Of a stretch of 64,000 nucleotides of DNA, positions 1-9,074 are shown piece by piece. Below the pieces are notes generated by a model. It was given only the letters and a program-made list of their open reading frames with translations. It ran no database searches and was not told the DNA's origin. The stretch comes from Microbacterium enclense (GTDB lineage: Bacteria; Actinomycetota; Actinomycetes; Actinomycetales; Microbacteriaceae): assembly GCF_004022425.1 (NCBI RefSeq), contig NZ_RBZY01000003.1, forward strand, positions 40,592 to 104,591, in the 5' to 3' direction. Made by a program: the position numbers and the translations under genes. Position 1 is the first letter of the stretch. Each line of letters starts with the position of its first letter.

Positions 1-349
1 CGACCGAGGCCCGCGGACCTGCGGGCGGGGACTGGTCGAGGGACACGGGGTGGAGTGGAGCGGTCATGATGTCCGTGTAGACGGTGCCATCGAGTTCGTG
101 CACGACGACGCGCACGGGGGAGTCGCGTTGCTCGACGACCTCGCTGATGATCTGCGCGAAGGAGTGCCGCTGCCACGGCGGGGCGAACGTCGGCGGACCG
201 AACGGCTCCCCGTCGACCACGACGCGCAGCGTCGCGTCCGCCTGCACGGTCATCGTCACGACCGGCAGCACGGGCGGCACGTTGGCTGAGCCCCCCTGCT
301 CGGCACTCTCTGATCGAGCGCGGCGTCGCCGCGCAAGGGTGATGGACAT
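1..349 (-). CDS. ICE protein of unknown function, partial
   Basis: The N-terminal 116 residues of a leftward gene that runs off the left edge of the window. The ATG at 349 is preceded by GGAGCGTGAA and lies one base from the stop of the VirB4-like gene at 351, so it is the next gene of the transfer operon. The visible part has an Arg-rich start, then a stretch reading as beta strands with a conserved-looking VVVHELDGTVYTDI segment. I do not recognise the family; position alone suggests a transfer-operon protein. Confidence 0.6.
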   Translation of the reverse strand, partial: MSITLARRRRARSESAEQGGSANVPPVLPVVTMTVQADATLRVVVDGEPFGPPTFAPPWQRHSFAQIISEVVEQRDSPVRVVVHELDGTVYTDIMTAPLHPVSLDQSPPAGPRASV

Positions 350-350
350 T

Positions 351-1835
351 TCACGCTCCTCTGGCCTTCTGACCTGTCTCGTACATCGCAAGTTCGGCAG
401 GATGGAGCTGGTGCTGGACGACGAACGAGCGGTTCTTGATCCTCCAGAGCCCCTGCCCGGTGCCGAGGCCGGGCAGCAATCCCTGCTCAGTCCCGGTGAG
501 TCCGAGGGCCTGCGCAGTCGCTCCGAGCTGATCGCTCTCCTGCCTGTAGATCACCCGTGTCTCGGCGTTGGCGAGCAGGGACGAGGCGAGTGCGCGCATC
601 GCCGAGCCCTGGTCGCCTACGTTGTCGAGGTCGCTGAGCTTGTGGAAAATGAGCAGGTTGGCGATGCCGTAGTGCCGCGCGAGCCGCCACTGTGCATCCA
701 TCCGGCGCAGCAGCGCCGGATGCGACATGAGCCGCCACGCCTCGTCGTACACGACCCACCTCGGGCCGCCCGCCGGGTCGAGCAGTGCCGATTCCATCCA
801 CGCCGACGAACACGTCATGAGCACGGAGATGAGCGTCGAGTTCTCCGCCACCCGCGACAGGTCTAGCGACACCATCGGCAGCGACGGGTCGAAGCGCACG
901 GTGCTCGGGCCGTCGAACAGTCCCGCCAAGTCACCGGCCACGAGTCTCCGTAGCGCGTGTCCGACGAGTCGGCCGTCCTCGGCGAGCCGGCCGTCGTAGT
1001 TCTCAGCGTTCGGAGCGAGGATGCGGTCGACCACCATCGGAAGGATCGGCACCTCGGCCGAGCGCACCGCATCGGCGAGCGCGATGTCGACGGCTGTGTG
1101 CTCCAGTGGGGTGAGGCCGCGGTCGAGGACGGTCTCGGCGAGCGCGCCGATCAGGTCGCGTCGTCGGGAGGTGACCTGGCTCTGCCACTCGGCATCGCTG
1201 AGGCCCGAAGGCCGGTGCCCTTCATCGAGGGGATTCAGCCGCGTAGACATCCCGTGCCCCAGCATGATCGCCCGTCCGCCGACCGCTTCGGCGACGGCCG
1301 TGTGCTCGCCTTTCGGATCGCCGGGGACATATACCCGCCGACCGAATGGGATGGAGCGCGTGTAGAGGCTCTTGGCGAGCGAGGACTTGCCGGAGCCGAC
1401 GATTCCCGCGAGCACGATGTTCGGTGCGGTGATGATGCCCTGCGCGTAGAGCACCCACGGGTCGTAGACGAACGACGCCCCGCTGTAGAGATCCTGGCCG
1501 ACGAACACGCCAGCGGAGCCGAGCCCGCCCTCGGCGAGGAACGGATACGCCCCTGCCAACGTCGCGCTTGTGTCCTGGTGGCGCGGCAGCCGGAACCGGC
1601 CGGGCGTGCGGAGAGCTGCGGGCCTCGCCTCGCCGGACGGTGGCAGGTAGGTCGTCGCCCGCCTTGCCTCGCGTTCCGCCTCCCATGTCGCCCGCGCCCG
1701 CTCCTGCTCGGCCTTGCGGTCGGCGGTCTCGATCTTGCTCGCCGCTCGCCGTCGCGCCTTCCGCGCGGCGCGGCGCTCGCCCGCCGGGTCGAGCAGGACC
1801 GCGGTGTGCAGGCGCTCGCGGTCGCCGTGGCTCAT
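351..1835 (-). CDS. VirB4/TraC-type conjugation ATPase
   Basis: Cytoplasmic ATPase expected to power the type IV secretion channel of the conjugative element. The 494-residue protein has a charged Arg/Ala-rich N-terminal coil (about 20-60), a Walker A GIVGSGKSS at 144-152, and a Walker B-like VVYDEAW in the second half followed by a RQES segment typical of VirB4-like ATPases. It is shorter than classical VirB4 (about 800 residues), as usual in actinobacterial elements, where the N-terminal membrane-associated part is a separate protein (compare the SCO6880-type gene at 2303). It overlaps the upstream gene by ATGA at 1832-1835, indicating coupled translation. Confidence 0.85.
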   Translation of the reverse strand: MSHGDRERLHTAVLLDPAGERRAARKARRRAASKIETADRKAEQERARATWEAEREARRATTYLPPSGEARPAALRTPGRFRLPRHQDTSATLAGAYPFLAEGGLGSAGVFVGQDLYSGASFVYDPWVLYAQGIITAPNIVLAGIVGSGKSSLAKSLYTRSIPFGRRVYVPGDPKGEHTAVAEAVGGRAIMLGHGMSTRLNPLDEGHRPSGLSDAEWQSQVTSRRRDLIGALAETVLDRGLTPLEHTAVDIALADAVRSAEVPILPMVVDRILAPNAENYDGRLAEDGRLVGHALRRLVAGDLAGLFDGPSTVRFDPSLPMVSLDLSRVAENSTLISVLMTCSSAWMESALLDPAGGPRWVVYDEAWRLMSHPALLRRMDAQWRLARHYGIANLLIFHKLSDLDNVGDQGSAMRALASSLLANAETRVIYRQESDQLGATAQALGLTGTEQGLLPGLGTGQGLWRIKNRSFVVQHQLHPAELAMYETGQKARGA

Positions 1836-2269
1836 AGTGATAGTCCTCGCCGGGAGCTGACCGGGGGTGCCTCGAACGGGTCGCGGGAGAATGGGTCCAA
1901 CTCAAGTCGACTGGCGACAGGTGCCGGGTGCCACGCGATGTAGCTCGAATGCTGCGACGCCTGATCGACGGCGGTCTCGGCTGACTGGACGAGTTCTGCG
2001 GCCCTGCGCAGTGCGTTGGCGGCGGCCCAAGCCTCGTCAACCCCGGCCTCGTGGTCGCCGTTGTCGAGGAATGCCTTGTCTTGGTGCAGAACATGCGCCG
2101 CCGCGACCTGCTCCAGCACTTGCTCCAGGGAGCGGAGCGTCCCCAGCAGCTCGCCGACCACCTGATAGGTGTCCGCGGGATCGGCGAAGGCGCGGCTCGC
2201 ATGAGCGAGCGCCCGCACCGCCTGGCGCGTCTCCGTGGCGTCCTGTACGGGGTTGCTGAAGGTTGGCAT
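1832..2269 (-). CDS. small ICE transfer-operon protein, unknown
   Basis: A 145-residue, mostly helical, Ala-rich protein with no motif I recognise. ATG 2269 is preceded by AAGGAG at good spacing and the stop overlaps the VirB4-like start (ATGA). Its place between the SCO6880-type protein and the ATPase suggests a conjugation accessory role, but function is unknown. Confidence 0.7.
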   Translation of the reverse strand: MPTFSNPVQDATETRQAVRALAHASRAFADPADTYQVVGELLGTLRSLEQVLEQVAAAHVLHQDKAFLDNGDHEAGVDEAWAAANALRRAAELVQSAETAVDQASQHSSYIAWHPAPVASRLELDPFSRDPFEAPPVSSRRGLSL

Positions 2270-2302
2270 GGTTACTCCTTCCGGGGTCGAGGGCTGGGTG
2301 CG

Positions 2303-3769
2303 TTACACGTCCCGACAGAGCGGGAGCGCGGCGACGGCGAATGCGGTGGCTTGCTGGCCGACGAGTCTGCGCGTTTCGCAGGAAGCCTGGACCGCGGCTT
2401 GCTCGATGGCGGCGACGGCGGCATCCAGATCATCGACCGTGGGCGCGGAGACGGAGATGAGGCCGGTGTAGCGGAGCACGCCGTGCCCTGCGGTGAGGTC
2501 GGACTCCTGCTGCAGCACGTCCTGGTACTCGGCCGTGCGCGAGGCGTCCTCGACCTGCCCGATCTTCGCGCGTTGGGTTGCGTCGGAGAGCAGGCCGACC
2601 TTTTTCTTCCGCAGGTCGCGGGCCGCGATGTCGGCGCGAACTGGCGTGCAGATGAGCGAGAACGACCGCTGCACGCCGGAGGTGAGCAGCAGCGGGGCGA
2701 GGAATCCGGGGAACACCTGCGAGCGCGGCCACTCGGAGAGCCAAAGCACGGTGTGGTGCGCGGAGTCGGTGCGCACGCGATCCCAGCTCTCGGTCACCGC
2801 GACCGGCCCCGCGGTGGCGAGGGAACGCCCGATGTCGGCGTGCCGCTCCAGCGCGGGCGCGGCAGCCGGGTCGTAAGCGGAGCGCAGGATGACAGCGACT
2901 TCGCCGGGCGCGAGCCAGCCGGTCGTGGCGAGGTCCGCAGCTCGCAGCGCCGTGACGAGCGTGGTCATCTCCTGACGCAGCACTGCGGCAGCTCCACGGA
3001 TGCCGCCGCCCGCTGAGCGGATCTGTCGTCCCGAGGCGTTCATGTCGAGCGCAATCGAGATGGTCGTCGCATGGCGCTCGCCGGTCGGCCCAGCACGCTC
3101 GATCAGCTCCCGGTAGGTGGTCGCAGGCCAGGATTCATCGTCAGTGCCGTGCCTGGCCCACCATTCGGCGAGCCCCGTGCCTGAGTCCGGCAGCGTCCGC
3201 TCGCAGACCTGGAGCCGGGCGATCCGGCCTGAGCGGCACGCAGTAGCGAGCACCCGACCCCAGCCGTTGATCCGTCGCTCCTGCTCGCCCGGATCGAGCA
3301 GCACGAACGCCGGGTGCGTCACCCCCAGCACCGCGGTCAGGGTCTGAGCGTGGGGGTCGTGCACCATCGCCGCGCCCGTCTCGGGATCGACCCATTCGCG
3401 CAGCGCGGTCGCATCGCCGGGGAGCGCGAGCGTGCCGACGGGACGCGGCTTGATGACGCGGCGGCGGAAGATCAACTGCCCAGCGGTGCTCCGCCACATC
3501 CAGCGCGACACGATGGGCAGCCAGTCTACGAGCTTGCGCCCGCCCACGGGGACGACCGCGAGCAGCAGACAGCTGAGCCAGATCGGGGATGTCCAGACCA
3601 GCCCCATGCCACCGCCCGTGTAGATCGTGGCGACGACCGTGACCACGCCGATGCCCAGCACGATCAACTGCGAGATTGACAGTCCGAGCAGGATGCCACG
3701 GTGCGCGAGTCGGGAGAACTGCACGGGGGAGAGCTGCTGCTCGGGAGCCGGAGGGTGCCGGGTGGCCAT
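2303..3769 (-). CDS. SCO6880-type conjugal transfer membrane protein
   Basis: A 488-residue protein with two closely spaced hydrophobic segments near the N-terminus (about 30-50 and 55-75) followed by a long soluble domain. This matches the SCO6880 family that accompanies VirB4-type ATPases in actinobacterial ICEs and conjugative plasmids, probably supplying the membrane-anchored PrgI/VirB3-like and VirB4 N-terminal functions. It lies 33 bp upstream of the next operon gene and 3 bp downstream of the VirB6-like gene. Family assignment is by recognition of the N-terminal pattern and context, not by a search. Confidence 0.75.
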   Translation of the reverse strand: MATRHPPAPEQQLSPVQFSRLAHRGILLGLSISQLIVLGIGVVTVVATIYTGGGMGLVWTSPIWLSCLLLAVVPVGGRKLVDWLPIVSRWMWRSTAGQLIFRRRVIKPRPVGTLALPGDATALREWVDPETGAAMVHDPHAQTLTAVLGVTHPAFVLLDPGEQERRINGWGRVLATACRSGRIARLQVCERTLPDSGTGLAEWWARHGTDDESWPATTYRELIERAGPTGERHATTISIALDMNASGRQIRSAGGGIRGAAAVLRQEMTTLVTALRAADLATTGWLAPGEVAVILRSAYDPAAAPALERHADIGRSLATAGPVAVTESWDRVRTDSAHHTVLWLSEWPRSQVFPGFLAPLLLTSGVQRSFSLICTPVRADIAARDLRKKKVGLLSDATQRAKIGQVEDASRTAEYQDVLQQESDLTAGHGVLRYTGLISVSAPTVDDLDAAVAAIEQAAVQASCETRRLVGQQATAFAVAALPLCRDV

Positions 3770-3772
3770 GTT

Positions 3773-5062
3773 CTACCCCTTCCTCGGTGCCACGGGTATC
3801 GGTGGCGCTGATGTCTCTGCGTGCCCGGCTGCTGCGCCGCCGACAGCGGCACCGATTTTCGGCCCAGTCGTCGCTGCGGCTTTGACAACCTGCGCCCCCA
3901 CGACGGCTGCGGCCGCAGGCCCGGCCGCTGCTGCCCCGGCACCTGCCGCGCCCCCCGAGGCCGCAGCCCCGCCACCAGAAGCGGCCGCCCCGCCACCTGC
4001 GCCCGCAGCGCCGCCTGCTGCGCCACTTGCAGCGGGAGCTGTGCTCGGCGCGGGAGGAGTCCCGCCTCGCGCGCCGCTTTGCCCTCCGAGGACGGACTTT
4101 GCCGCGTTCGGCGGAGCCTTGACCGGCAGCGGGACGGGTCGGTTGAGCGCCGACTTCGCTTCCTGCTCGCTCGACATCGCGTGGTACATGTCGAAGCCCA
4201 CGAACGAGATGAACTTGTACGTCAGGTACGGCGCGAACGCGGCGATGAACATCAGCACGACGCCCGAGATCGGGTCACTGATCGAGGCGAGGTCGAGGTC
4301 GATGGGCGCGCTGATCTGCCCAATGGCGACGAGGAACACGACGACGATGACGAGCTTCGAGAAGATGAGCGCCACGACGAACGCCGCCCAGCGTCCGAAC
4401 CAACCCTTCGCGGCATCCCAGGTGAACCCGGCGAGTGCGATGGGCGCGAAGACAATGGCGACCAGCAGCAGCGCCTTACGGATGAGCAGCGTGAACCATA
4501 CGATGCCCGCACCCGCGATGCCGAGCCCGGCAAGGAAGATCGTGATGATCGCACCGACGCCGGGCGAGGCGATGTTGATCGTCGTCAGCCCAGCGGCGAG
4601 CAGGGCCATGCGGTCGCCGATGCCTTCCATCGTGTTGCCAGTCGCCTGCACGATGCCGATGGTGAGCTGATCGGTGACCTCCAACAGGGTCGCGGTGAGG
4701 GTGATGGCGACGAACGATCCGAGCACCGACTTGGCGAGTCCCACGCCCGCGCGCGACAGTGCCATCGGATCTCGATGCACGAGCCCGGTGATGAGTTGGA
4801 GGCAGAAGAAGACGAGCATGACGAAGATCGCCACCCCGAACAGCACGTTGTAGACCGAGACGTACTGGCTTCCAGTGACGTCGACGAGCGTTGTCGAGTC
4901 GAACACCGCCCACACGCTCTCGAACAGCCAGGCGGCGGCCTGCCCCATTGCCTGTGCGAGCCAGTCGAACGGCGCGGAGATGAGCGACGCAGTTCCCTCA
5001 CCCACGGCATCGCACACCGAGGCGATGACGGGCACATCACAGATACTCATCGGCTCAGCCAT
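3773..5062 (-). CDS. VirB6/TrbL-like polytopic transfer protein
   Basis: A 429-residue integral membrane protein with about six hydrophobic segments between residues 60 and 310 and a C-terminal tail made almost only of Ala, Gly, Ser and Pro (about 330-425). This is the layout of VirB6/TrbL channel components in actinobacterial elements. The low-complexity tail repeats AAASGGGAAASGG-type units. It lies between a DUF6112-like small membrane protein and the SCO6880-type protein, the common order in such operons. Confidence 0.8.
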   Translation of the reverse strand: MAEPMSICDVPVIASVCDAVGEGTASLISAPFDWLAQAMGQAAAWLFESVWAVFDSTTLVDVTGSQYVSVYNVLFGVAIFVMLVFFCLQLITGLVHRDPMALSRAGVGLAKSVLGSFVAITLTATLLEVTDQLTIGIVQATGNTMEGIGDRMALLAAGLTTINIASPGVGAIITIFLAGLGIAGAGIVWFTLLIRKALLLVAIVFAPIALAGFTWDAAKGWFGRWAAFVVALIFSKLVIVVVFLVAIGQISAPIDLDLASISDPISGVVLMFIAAFAPYLTYKFISFVGFDMYHAMSSEQEAKSALNRPVPLPVKAPPNAAKSVLGGQSGARGGTPPAPSTAPAASGAAGGAAGAGGGAAASGGGAAASGGAAGAGAAAAGPAAAAVVGAQVVKAAATTGPKIGAAVGGAAAGHAETSAPPIPVAPRKG

Positions 5063-5080
5063 CTCAACTCGGTCGTGGAG

Positions 5081-5350
5081 TCAGACCGACTGGCCGACGT
5101 TCCAGAAGAAGTTCACGAGCGTCACCGACGCACCGCAGATGATCGCCGCGCCGCACGAGACGAGTACGCCGACCTTGCCCCGGCTGGCGAGGTGCGGATT
5201 CGAGCTGTTCGCCCCGTAGCCCCAGACCACGGCCGAGATGATGAGGGCGAGGACAGCGAGGATGAGCCCCACCGTCATGGCCGCGCCGACGATGACGCGG
5301 AGCTGTTCGATGCCGGGCAACCCGTCGGTATTGGGGTCGATGTCGATCAC
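5081..5350 (-). CDS. DUF6112-like small membrane protein, copy 1
   Basis: An 89-residue protein with two hydrophobic helices (about 20-45 and 60-85), the size and layout of pilin-like VirB2-type subunits of actinobacterial ICEs (DUF6112 as I recall it). GTG 5350 is used, with AAGGAG six bases upstream. It is clearly paralogous to the protein at 15206-15472: same length, same two helices, matching -VTLVNFF/-VTWVNFL near the C-terminus. The two copies are separated here by the five-gene cargo cassette. Confidence 0.75.
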   Translation of the reverse strand: MIDIDPNTDGLPGIEQLRVIVGAAMTVGLILAVLALIISAVVWGYGANSSNPHLASRGKVGVLVSCGAAIICGASVTLVNFFWNVGQSV

Positions 5351-5364
5351 TGTGTGCTCCTTGG

Positions 5365-5392
5365 GACTGGCGGGAGAAGGTTCTCGCCAGTC
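5365..5392. terminator. hairpin between cargo cassette and transfer genes
   Basis: GACTGGCG at 5365-5372 pairs perfectly with CGCCAGTC at 5385-5392, and GAGAA/TTCTC inside the loop can extend the stem with a small bulge. There is no T-run on either side. It lies just downstream of the radical SAM gene and just upstream of copy 1 of the DUF6112-like gene, so it could end or attenuate cassette transcription or shape the RNA before the GTG at 5350. Confidence 0.5.
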
Positions 5393-5413
5393 AGGTGCGC
5401 ACGCAGTCCCCGG

Positions 5414-5494
5414 CTACGCCTCCATGTCGTCGTGGATGCCGACCTGCGTCAGCTCGATCCGGTTGCCGGCCGCTCGGCATGACGAACACGGCAC
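5414..5494 (-). CDS. possible 26-residue CxxC micro-ORF
   Basis: Directly after the TAG stop of the radical SAM gene and in the same frame, a GTG at 5494 opens 26 codons ending at a TAG at 5414. The peptide starts MPCSSCRAAG, has a CxxC, and ends in the acidic IHDDMEA. The distance from the upstream stop is six bases and there is no obvious separate ribosome site, so it would need coupling or stop read-through. It may be a remnant of a longer gene; I cannot tell whether it is translated. Confidence 0.25.
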   Translation of the reverse strand: MPCSSCRAAGNRIELTQVGIHDDMEA

Positions 5495-5500
5495 CGGCGC

Positions 5501-6118
5501 CTACTCGACGGTGTGATGCGCCTTCGTGCGGCGGCGAGTGAGGGAATCAGCGGGCCAGCCGTTCACGTCCACGCGCCCGTCGTTTCGCAGGCGGACTTCG
5601 ACCCGCTGCTGCCCGTCGTTGGTCTGCTCTATCGAACTGTCGTATCGGTCGGACAGGTAGTGGAACACCTGATTGCTGGAACCAGCCCAAGCCCGTCTTG
5701 TTTCCCGCAACTCGGAGACGTATCGACCATCCACGAGAACGTCTGTGTGGCTCAGGAGTGCGTCGGTGCCGGGGAGCGGATCGGCTCGAAGCTCCGCCAG
5801 CGTGTAGCCGGTGAAGACCATCACGGACAGGCCGAGTTTGTGGGCACCGGCCGCAAGTTCAGATAAGCCTTGCGCTTGGAGCATCGGCTCGCCGCCGAGA
5901 AGCGTGAGACCTTCGATGTCGAACTGCGCTTTGGCCGCGACGAGTCGATTCAGGAGCGACTCAGACGTCACGAGTTCTCGCGGCGTTATCCGTAGGAAGT
6001 TTGGGTTGCAGCATCCGGGGCAGAGGAACTGGCATCCCTGGACCCACAGCGCGGCTCGGAGGCCGGGGCCTTCCGCTTCGGTGGCGGGCAGCCAGGAGGC
6101 GAGGTTCACCCAGCTCAT
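5501..6118 (-). CDS. radical SAM activase-like protein (NrdG type)
   Basis: A 205-residue protein with C29-x3-C33-x2-C36, the cysteine pattern that binds the 4Fe-4S cluster and SAM, and a GGEP motif at 75-78, both diagnostic of radical SAM enzymes. The length and single-cluster layout match NrdG/PflA-type activases rather than multi-cluster maturases. No glycyl-radical enzyme is visible nearby, so it is unlikely to be ordinary NrdG. It is the last gene of a five-gene coupled cassette; its start overlaps the stop of the AAA+ gene (ATGA). The substrate is unknown and could be a partner protein of the cassette. Confidence 0.85.
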   Translation of the reverse strand: MSWVNLASWLPATEAEGPGLRAALWVQGCQFLCPGCCNPNFLRITPRELVTSESLLNRLVAAKAQFDIEGLTLLGGEPMLQAQGLSELAAGAHKLGLSVMVFTGYTLAELRADPLPGTDALLSHTDVLVDGRYVSELRETRRAWAGSSNQVFHYLSDRYDSSIEQTNDGQQRVEVRLRNDGRVDVNGWPADSLTRRRTKAHHTVE

Positions 6119-7953
6119 TGGACCAGTCGGAATCCGAACTCAGGCCCGTCGGCGAGTTGAGCGACCCGCAGAGTGCGACCATCCGCGTCGAGCGGGGAGG
6201 TCAAGTTCTCGAATAGGAAGTTGGCAAGCGGGTCGATAATCGAATCGGAGAGAGCAGCGAGCACGCCGCGACCGCCAGCCGTGCGGTCCATCGTCGACAC
6301 GACCGCGCGGAGCGCCCGAACCTCGTCGTCGAACCTGATGTCGCTGATTCCCCACTTCTCCTGGAGGCGGAGGCGGAGCGGCGTGAGCTTCGAGCGAGCT
6401 ATCTCGACGAGGAAGTCGTCGTTGTCGATGAAGTCGAATGGGATGATGTTGGCTTCCCCGATTCGTCCGAGCAGCTCCGGCCGGTGAAGGTGCTCCACGA
6501 AGTGATCCCGCACGCGCTCGATGAACTCGTCTCGGACGTTCGGCGAGTGACGGTCCACTTCCGCGGCCCCGATGTTCGACGTGAAGACGATGAACGTGTC
6601 GGCGAACTGCACAGTCTCACCACGGCCGTCAGTCAGTCTTCCGTCTTCGAGGATTTGCAAGAACTTGTCGAGGATTCTCCCGTGAGCCTTCTCAATCTCG
6701 TCGAATAGGAGGACGGCGAACGGCCTCTTCTTGATGGCGTTGGTGAGTTGCCCGCCTTCCTCGAACCCGACATATCCGGGCGGTGCTCCGACCAGACGCT
6801 GGTCGGCATGCTCGTGGTTGTACTCCGACATGTCGAAGCGAATGCACGCGGCTTCATCGCCGAACAGGAACTGGGCGAGTGACTTCGCAAGCTCGGTCTT
6901 CCCGACGCCGGTAGGGCCAACGAAGAAGAGGACGCCCTTGGGCGTGCGTTGCTTCCGCGAATGCTGAAGGCCCGAGAGTCCGGTGTAGGCCCGGATCAGC
7001 ACCTTGTTCACCGCCTCGATTGCCCGATCCTGGCCCTTTACGCGCTCTCCAAGCGTTTGAGTGGTCGTTCGGAGCTTGTCTCGATTCAGTTGCTCCCACG
7101 GACTTGTGTGCTCGCCGAACTTGTAGAGGCTGACCAGTGACTCTGAACTGAGACCTCGCTCGATGTTCGAAAGGGCTGCGATGTTGTGGATGTCCTTGAC
7201 CGTGAGCCCGTCAAGCGCATCGACGAGATCCGTGAGGCCGCGCGTGTTCGGGCTGATGGGTGTGCTGATCTGGAGCGCCGAGCCTAGACCCAGGATCGCT
7301 TCCTCGCGTTGCTCGCGGTTAGGCAACGGAATGGAGACGGTTGCCCAATCCGGGTTGTTCACATAGAGGGCTGGCGGGAGGACGGCGAGGCCGCTGCACA
7401 CCAGCACGATCACGGGCGGCCTCGATATCGCCGTCGTGCTTGCGAGGGGGACGTCGCGCGTCGCCTTGCCGAGCAGCGTCAGCCAATCACGCTCAGCCGC
7501 GGGCAGGCTGTTCGGGTCGCCAAACATGTACTCGGTCCAGTCGAGGACGAAGGCCGGAGGCTCCGCAGTCTCGGACTTGACCGATGCTGCGACGACGTTG
7601 AGGAATTCGACGGGATCGGTGGCGATCCGGCCTGCCGGAGCACGTTCGGGCCGGGGTCCGGCGTCATATGCCTCCCCTTCCTGTGTGGGCTGTGACGGAG
7701 TGGCAGCAGAGACAACGTCACGCCACTGTGCGGGGGAGACGCCCTGTACACCGTTGACACGATCCCAGAGGACCACCTGCCGGTAGCCAGCGGACTTCAA
7801 TACATCAACGGTCGCGTCGAGCACGCTCACCGGACCTCGACGCCCTTGCGGGTCGCGGGTGATGTCACGCACATTCCCGAACAGGACCACTCCGCGTCGC
7901 ACGCGGATCTCTCGGCTCAGTGCCGAGTGCCACGGTGTCGCCTTGATGCTCAT
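6115..7953 (-). CDS. ClpB-type AAA+ ATPase
   Basis: A 612-residue protein. Residues 300-612 form an AAA+ module of the ClpA/ClpB C-terminal type: Walker A GPTGVGKT at 346-353, the APPGYVG pore-loop region at 390-396, Walker B LLFDEIEKAH around 415-424, and sensor 1 FTSN soon after. Residues 1-270 lack a Walker A motif and may be a degenerate AAA or substrate-binding domain. There is no IGF/L ClpP loop that I can see. It is coupled to both neighbours by ATGA overlaps. In this setting it probably remodels or loads a partner of the cassette; this is inference. Confidence 0.85.
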   Translation of the reverse strand: MSIKATPWHSALSREIRVRRGVVLFGNVRDITRDPQGRRGPVSVLDATVDVLKSAGYRQVVLWDRVNGVQGVSPAQWRDVVSAATPSQPTQEGEAYDAGPRPERAPAGRIATDPVEFLNVVAASVKSETAEPPAFVLDWTEYMFGDPNSLPAAERDWLTLLGKATRDVPLASTTAISRPPVIVLVCSGLAVLPPALYVNNPDWATVSIPLPNREQREEAILGLGSALQISTPISPNTRGLTDLVDALDGLTVKDIHNIAALSNIERGLSSESLVSLYKFGEHTSPWEQLNRDKLRTTTQTLGERVKGQDRAIEAVNKVLIRAYTGLSGLQHSRKQRTPKGVLFFVGPTGVGKTELAKSLAQFLFGDEAACIRFDMSEYNHEHADQRLVGAPPGYVGFEEGGQLTNAIKKRPFAVLLFDEIEKAHGRILDKFLQILEDGRLTDGRGETVQFADTFIVFTSNIGAAEVDRHSPNVRDEFIERVRDHFVEHLHRPELLGRIGEANIIPFDFIDNDDFLVEIARSKLTPLRLRLQEKWGISDIRFDDEVRALRAVVSTMDRTAGGRGVLAALSDSIIDPLANFLFENLTSPLDADGRTLRVAQLADGPEFGFRLVQ

Positions 7954-9074
7954 GCCCGATTCGTCCTTCCCGGCTGTGGCCTGGCAGTCGCATCCTGGTC
8001 GTCAGGATTGCGCCATGCGACAACTTCCTCGGTGAGCTGGATTCCGTACACCTCCTGAAGCGCAGGAACTACCGCGTCAATGTCGGCATCGCAGGAAGAT
8101 CCCTTGTAACCGGAGAAGTCATACTCAAGTTTCCCGTCAAGCGAGAGGCTGAAGGTGGCGCTTGAGCCGCTAGCCCTGGTGCCGACCACGACGACTTCAT
8201 TGCTGTCCGGGGAGAGCTGGATGAGTCGAGGGTTCTCGACCCGGAAACCCGCGTCTTCGAGGGCGTTCATGACACCTCGAACTGCCTCGCGCCGCGAGTC
8301 CTCGGCATCTTCGAGTGCAGGGGAGTCGTCACCCTGCGGCGTGGCCACGTCGAGTCTCGGCTCGGGCGCCTCGGCGGAAAGCTCCTGCTGCATCTCTTCG
8401 ACTTCAGCCTCACTGCGTCGAAGGGCAGCGACCTCGGACTCGGCTCTGCTACGCAGCTCCGTCAAGGCGGAAACAACGTCTGCTGACGATCTCGGGCCGG
8501 CCTCGGTGTCGAGCGACTGACGGAGCGCGGCGAGTTCGGTGTAGACGAGATCCCGAGATACGAAATCCGTCCACTGGTCGAGCGACTCTCGCCAGGCCGT
8601 CTCCGCCGCGCTCTCCGCGGGCGCAGCGGGTTCAGCTCGTGCGAAGGTGGGCGAGGGCTCGGATGTGCTTGTCGCGTCGTGGCTCCCATACGCCGCGGCA
8701 CGGCTCTCGCCCCGCTTCCGGCGTGCTTCTCGAGGGAGGGGCCCGACAAGTGGGCCAATGGACTGACTCAACGATTTTGCGCGTGCGGGGTCGGTCTTGC
8801 CCAGCTCTCTGGCGCGCGCGATCATCCCCTCGATGGTCGCGAAGTCCTCGCCGACGTAGGCGTCGAGGCCCTGATCCCGGATGTCATCCAAGATGGTCTG
8901 GTAGCGGTCCAGGTGCTGCCCAGTGAATGCAGCCGAGCGCGCCGCCCACTCGGCATGTCGGCGCTCCGCCTCGGCACGCCTGACGGCTTCGCTCGCCGCA
9001 CGCTGGGCTGCTCGTGCGGCGAGCGCGGCTGCGTCCAGTGCACGCGAATAGTTGAATGACGCCCGGCGGCTCAC
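7950..9074 (-). CDS. coiled-coil protein of unknown function
   Basis: A 374-residue protein with an Ala/Arg/Glu-rich helical N-terminus (about 10-60), more helices in the middle (about 180-245), an acidic linker, and a C-terminal alpha/beta domain (about 270-355) with VVVVGTRASGSSATFSLSLD. The GTG at 9074 is chosen because AAGGAGGG lies eight bases upstream and the codon overlaps the upstream stop (GTGA). No enzymatic motif is visible; it could be an adaptor or substrate of the adjacent AAA+ ATPase. Confidence 0.75.
   Translation of the reverse strand: MSRRASFNYSRALDAAALAARAAQRAASEAVRRAEAERRHAEWAARSAAFTGQHLDRYQTILDDIRDQGLDAYVGEDFATIEGMIARARELGKTDPARAKSLSQSIGPLVGPLPREARRKRGESRAAAYGSHDATSTSEPSPTFARAEPAAPAESAAETAWRESLDQWTDFVSRDLVYTELAALRQSLDTEAGPRSSADVVSALTELRSRAESEVAALRRSEAEVEEMQQELSAEAPEPRLDVATPQGDDSPALEDAEDSRREAVRGVMNALEDAGFRVENPRLIQLSPDSNEVVVVGTRASGSSATFSLSLDGKLEYDFSGYKGSSCDADIDAVVPALQEVYGIQLTEEVVAWRNPDDQDATARPQPGRTNRA

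Noticed and set aside
5501..6118. Ordinary NrdG for anaerobic ribonucleotide reductase
   Set aside because: No NrdD is near and the gene is fused by overlap to an AAA+/PIN/helicase operon.
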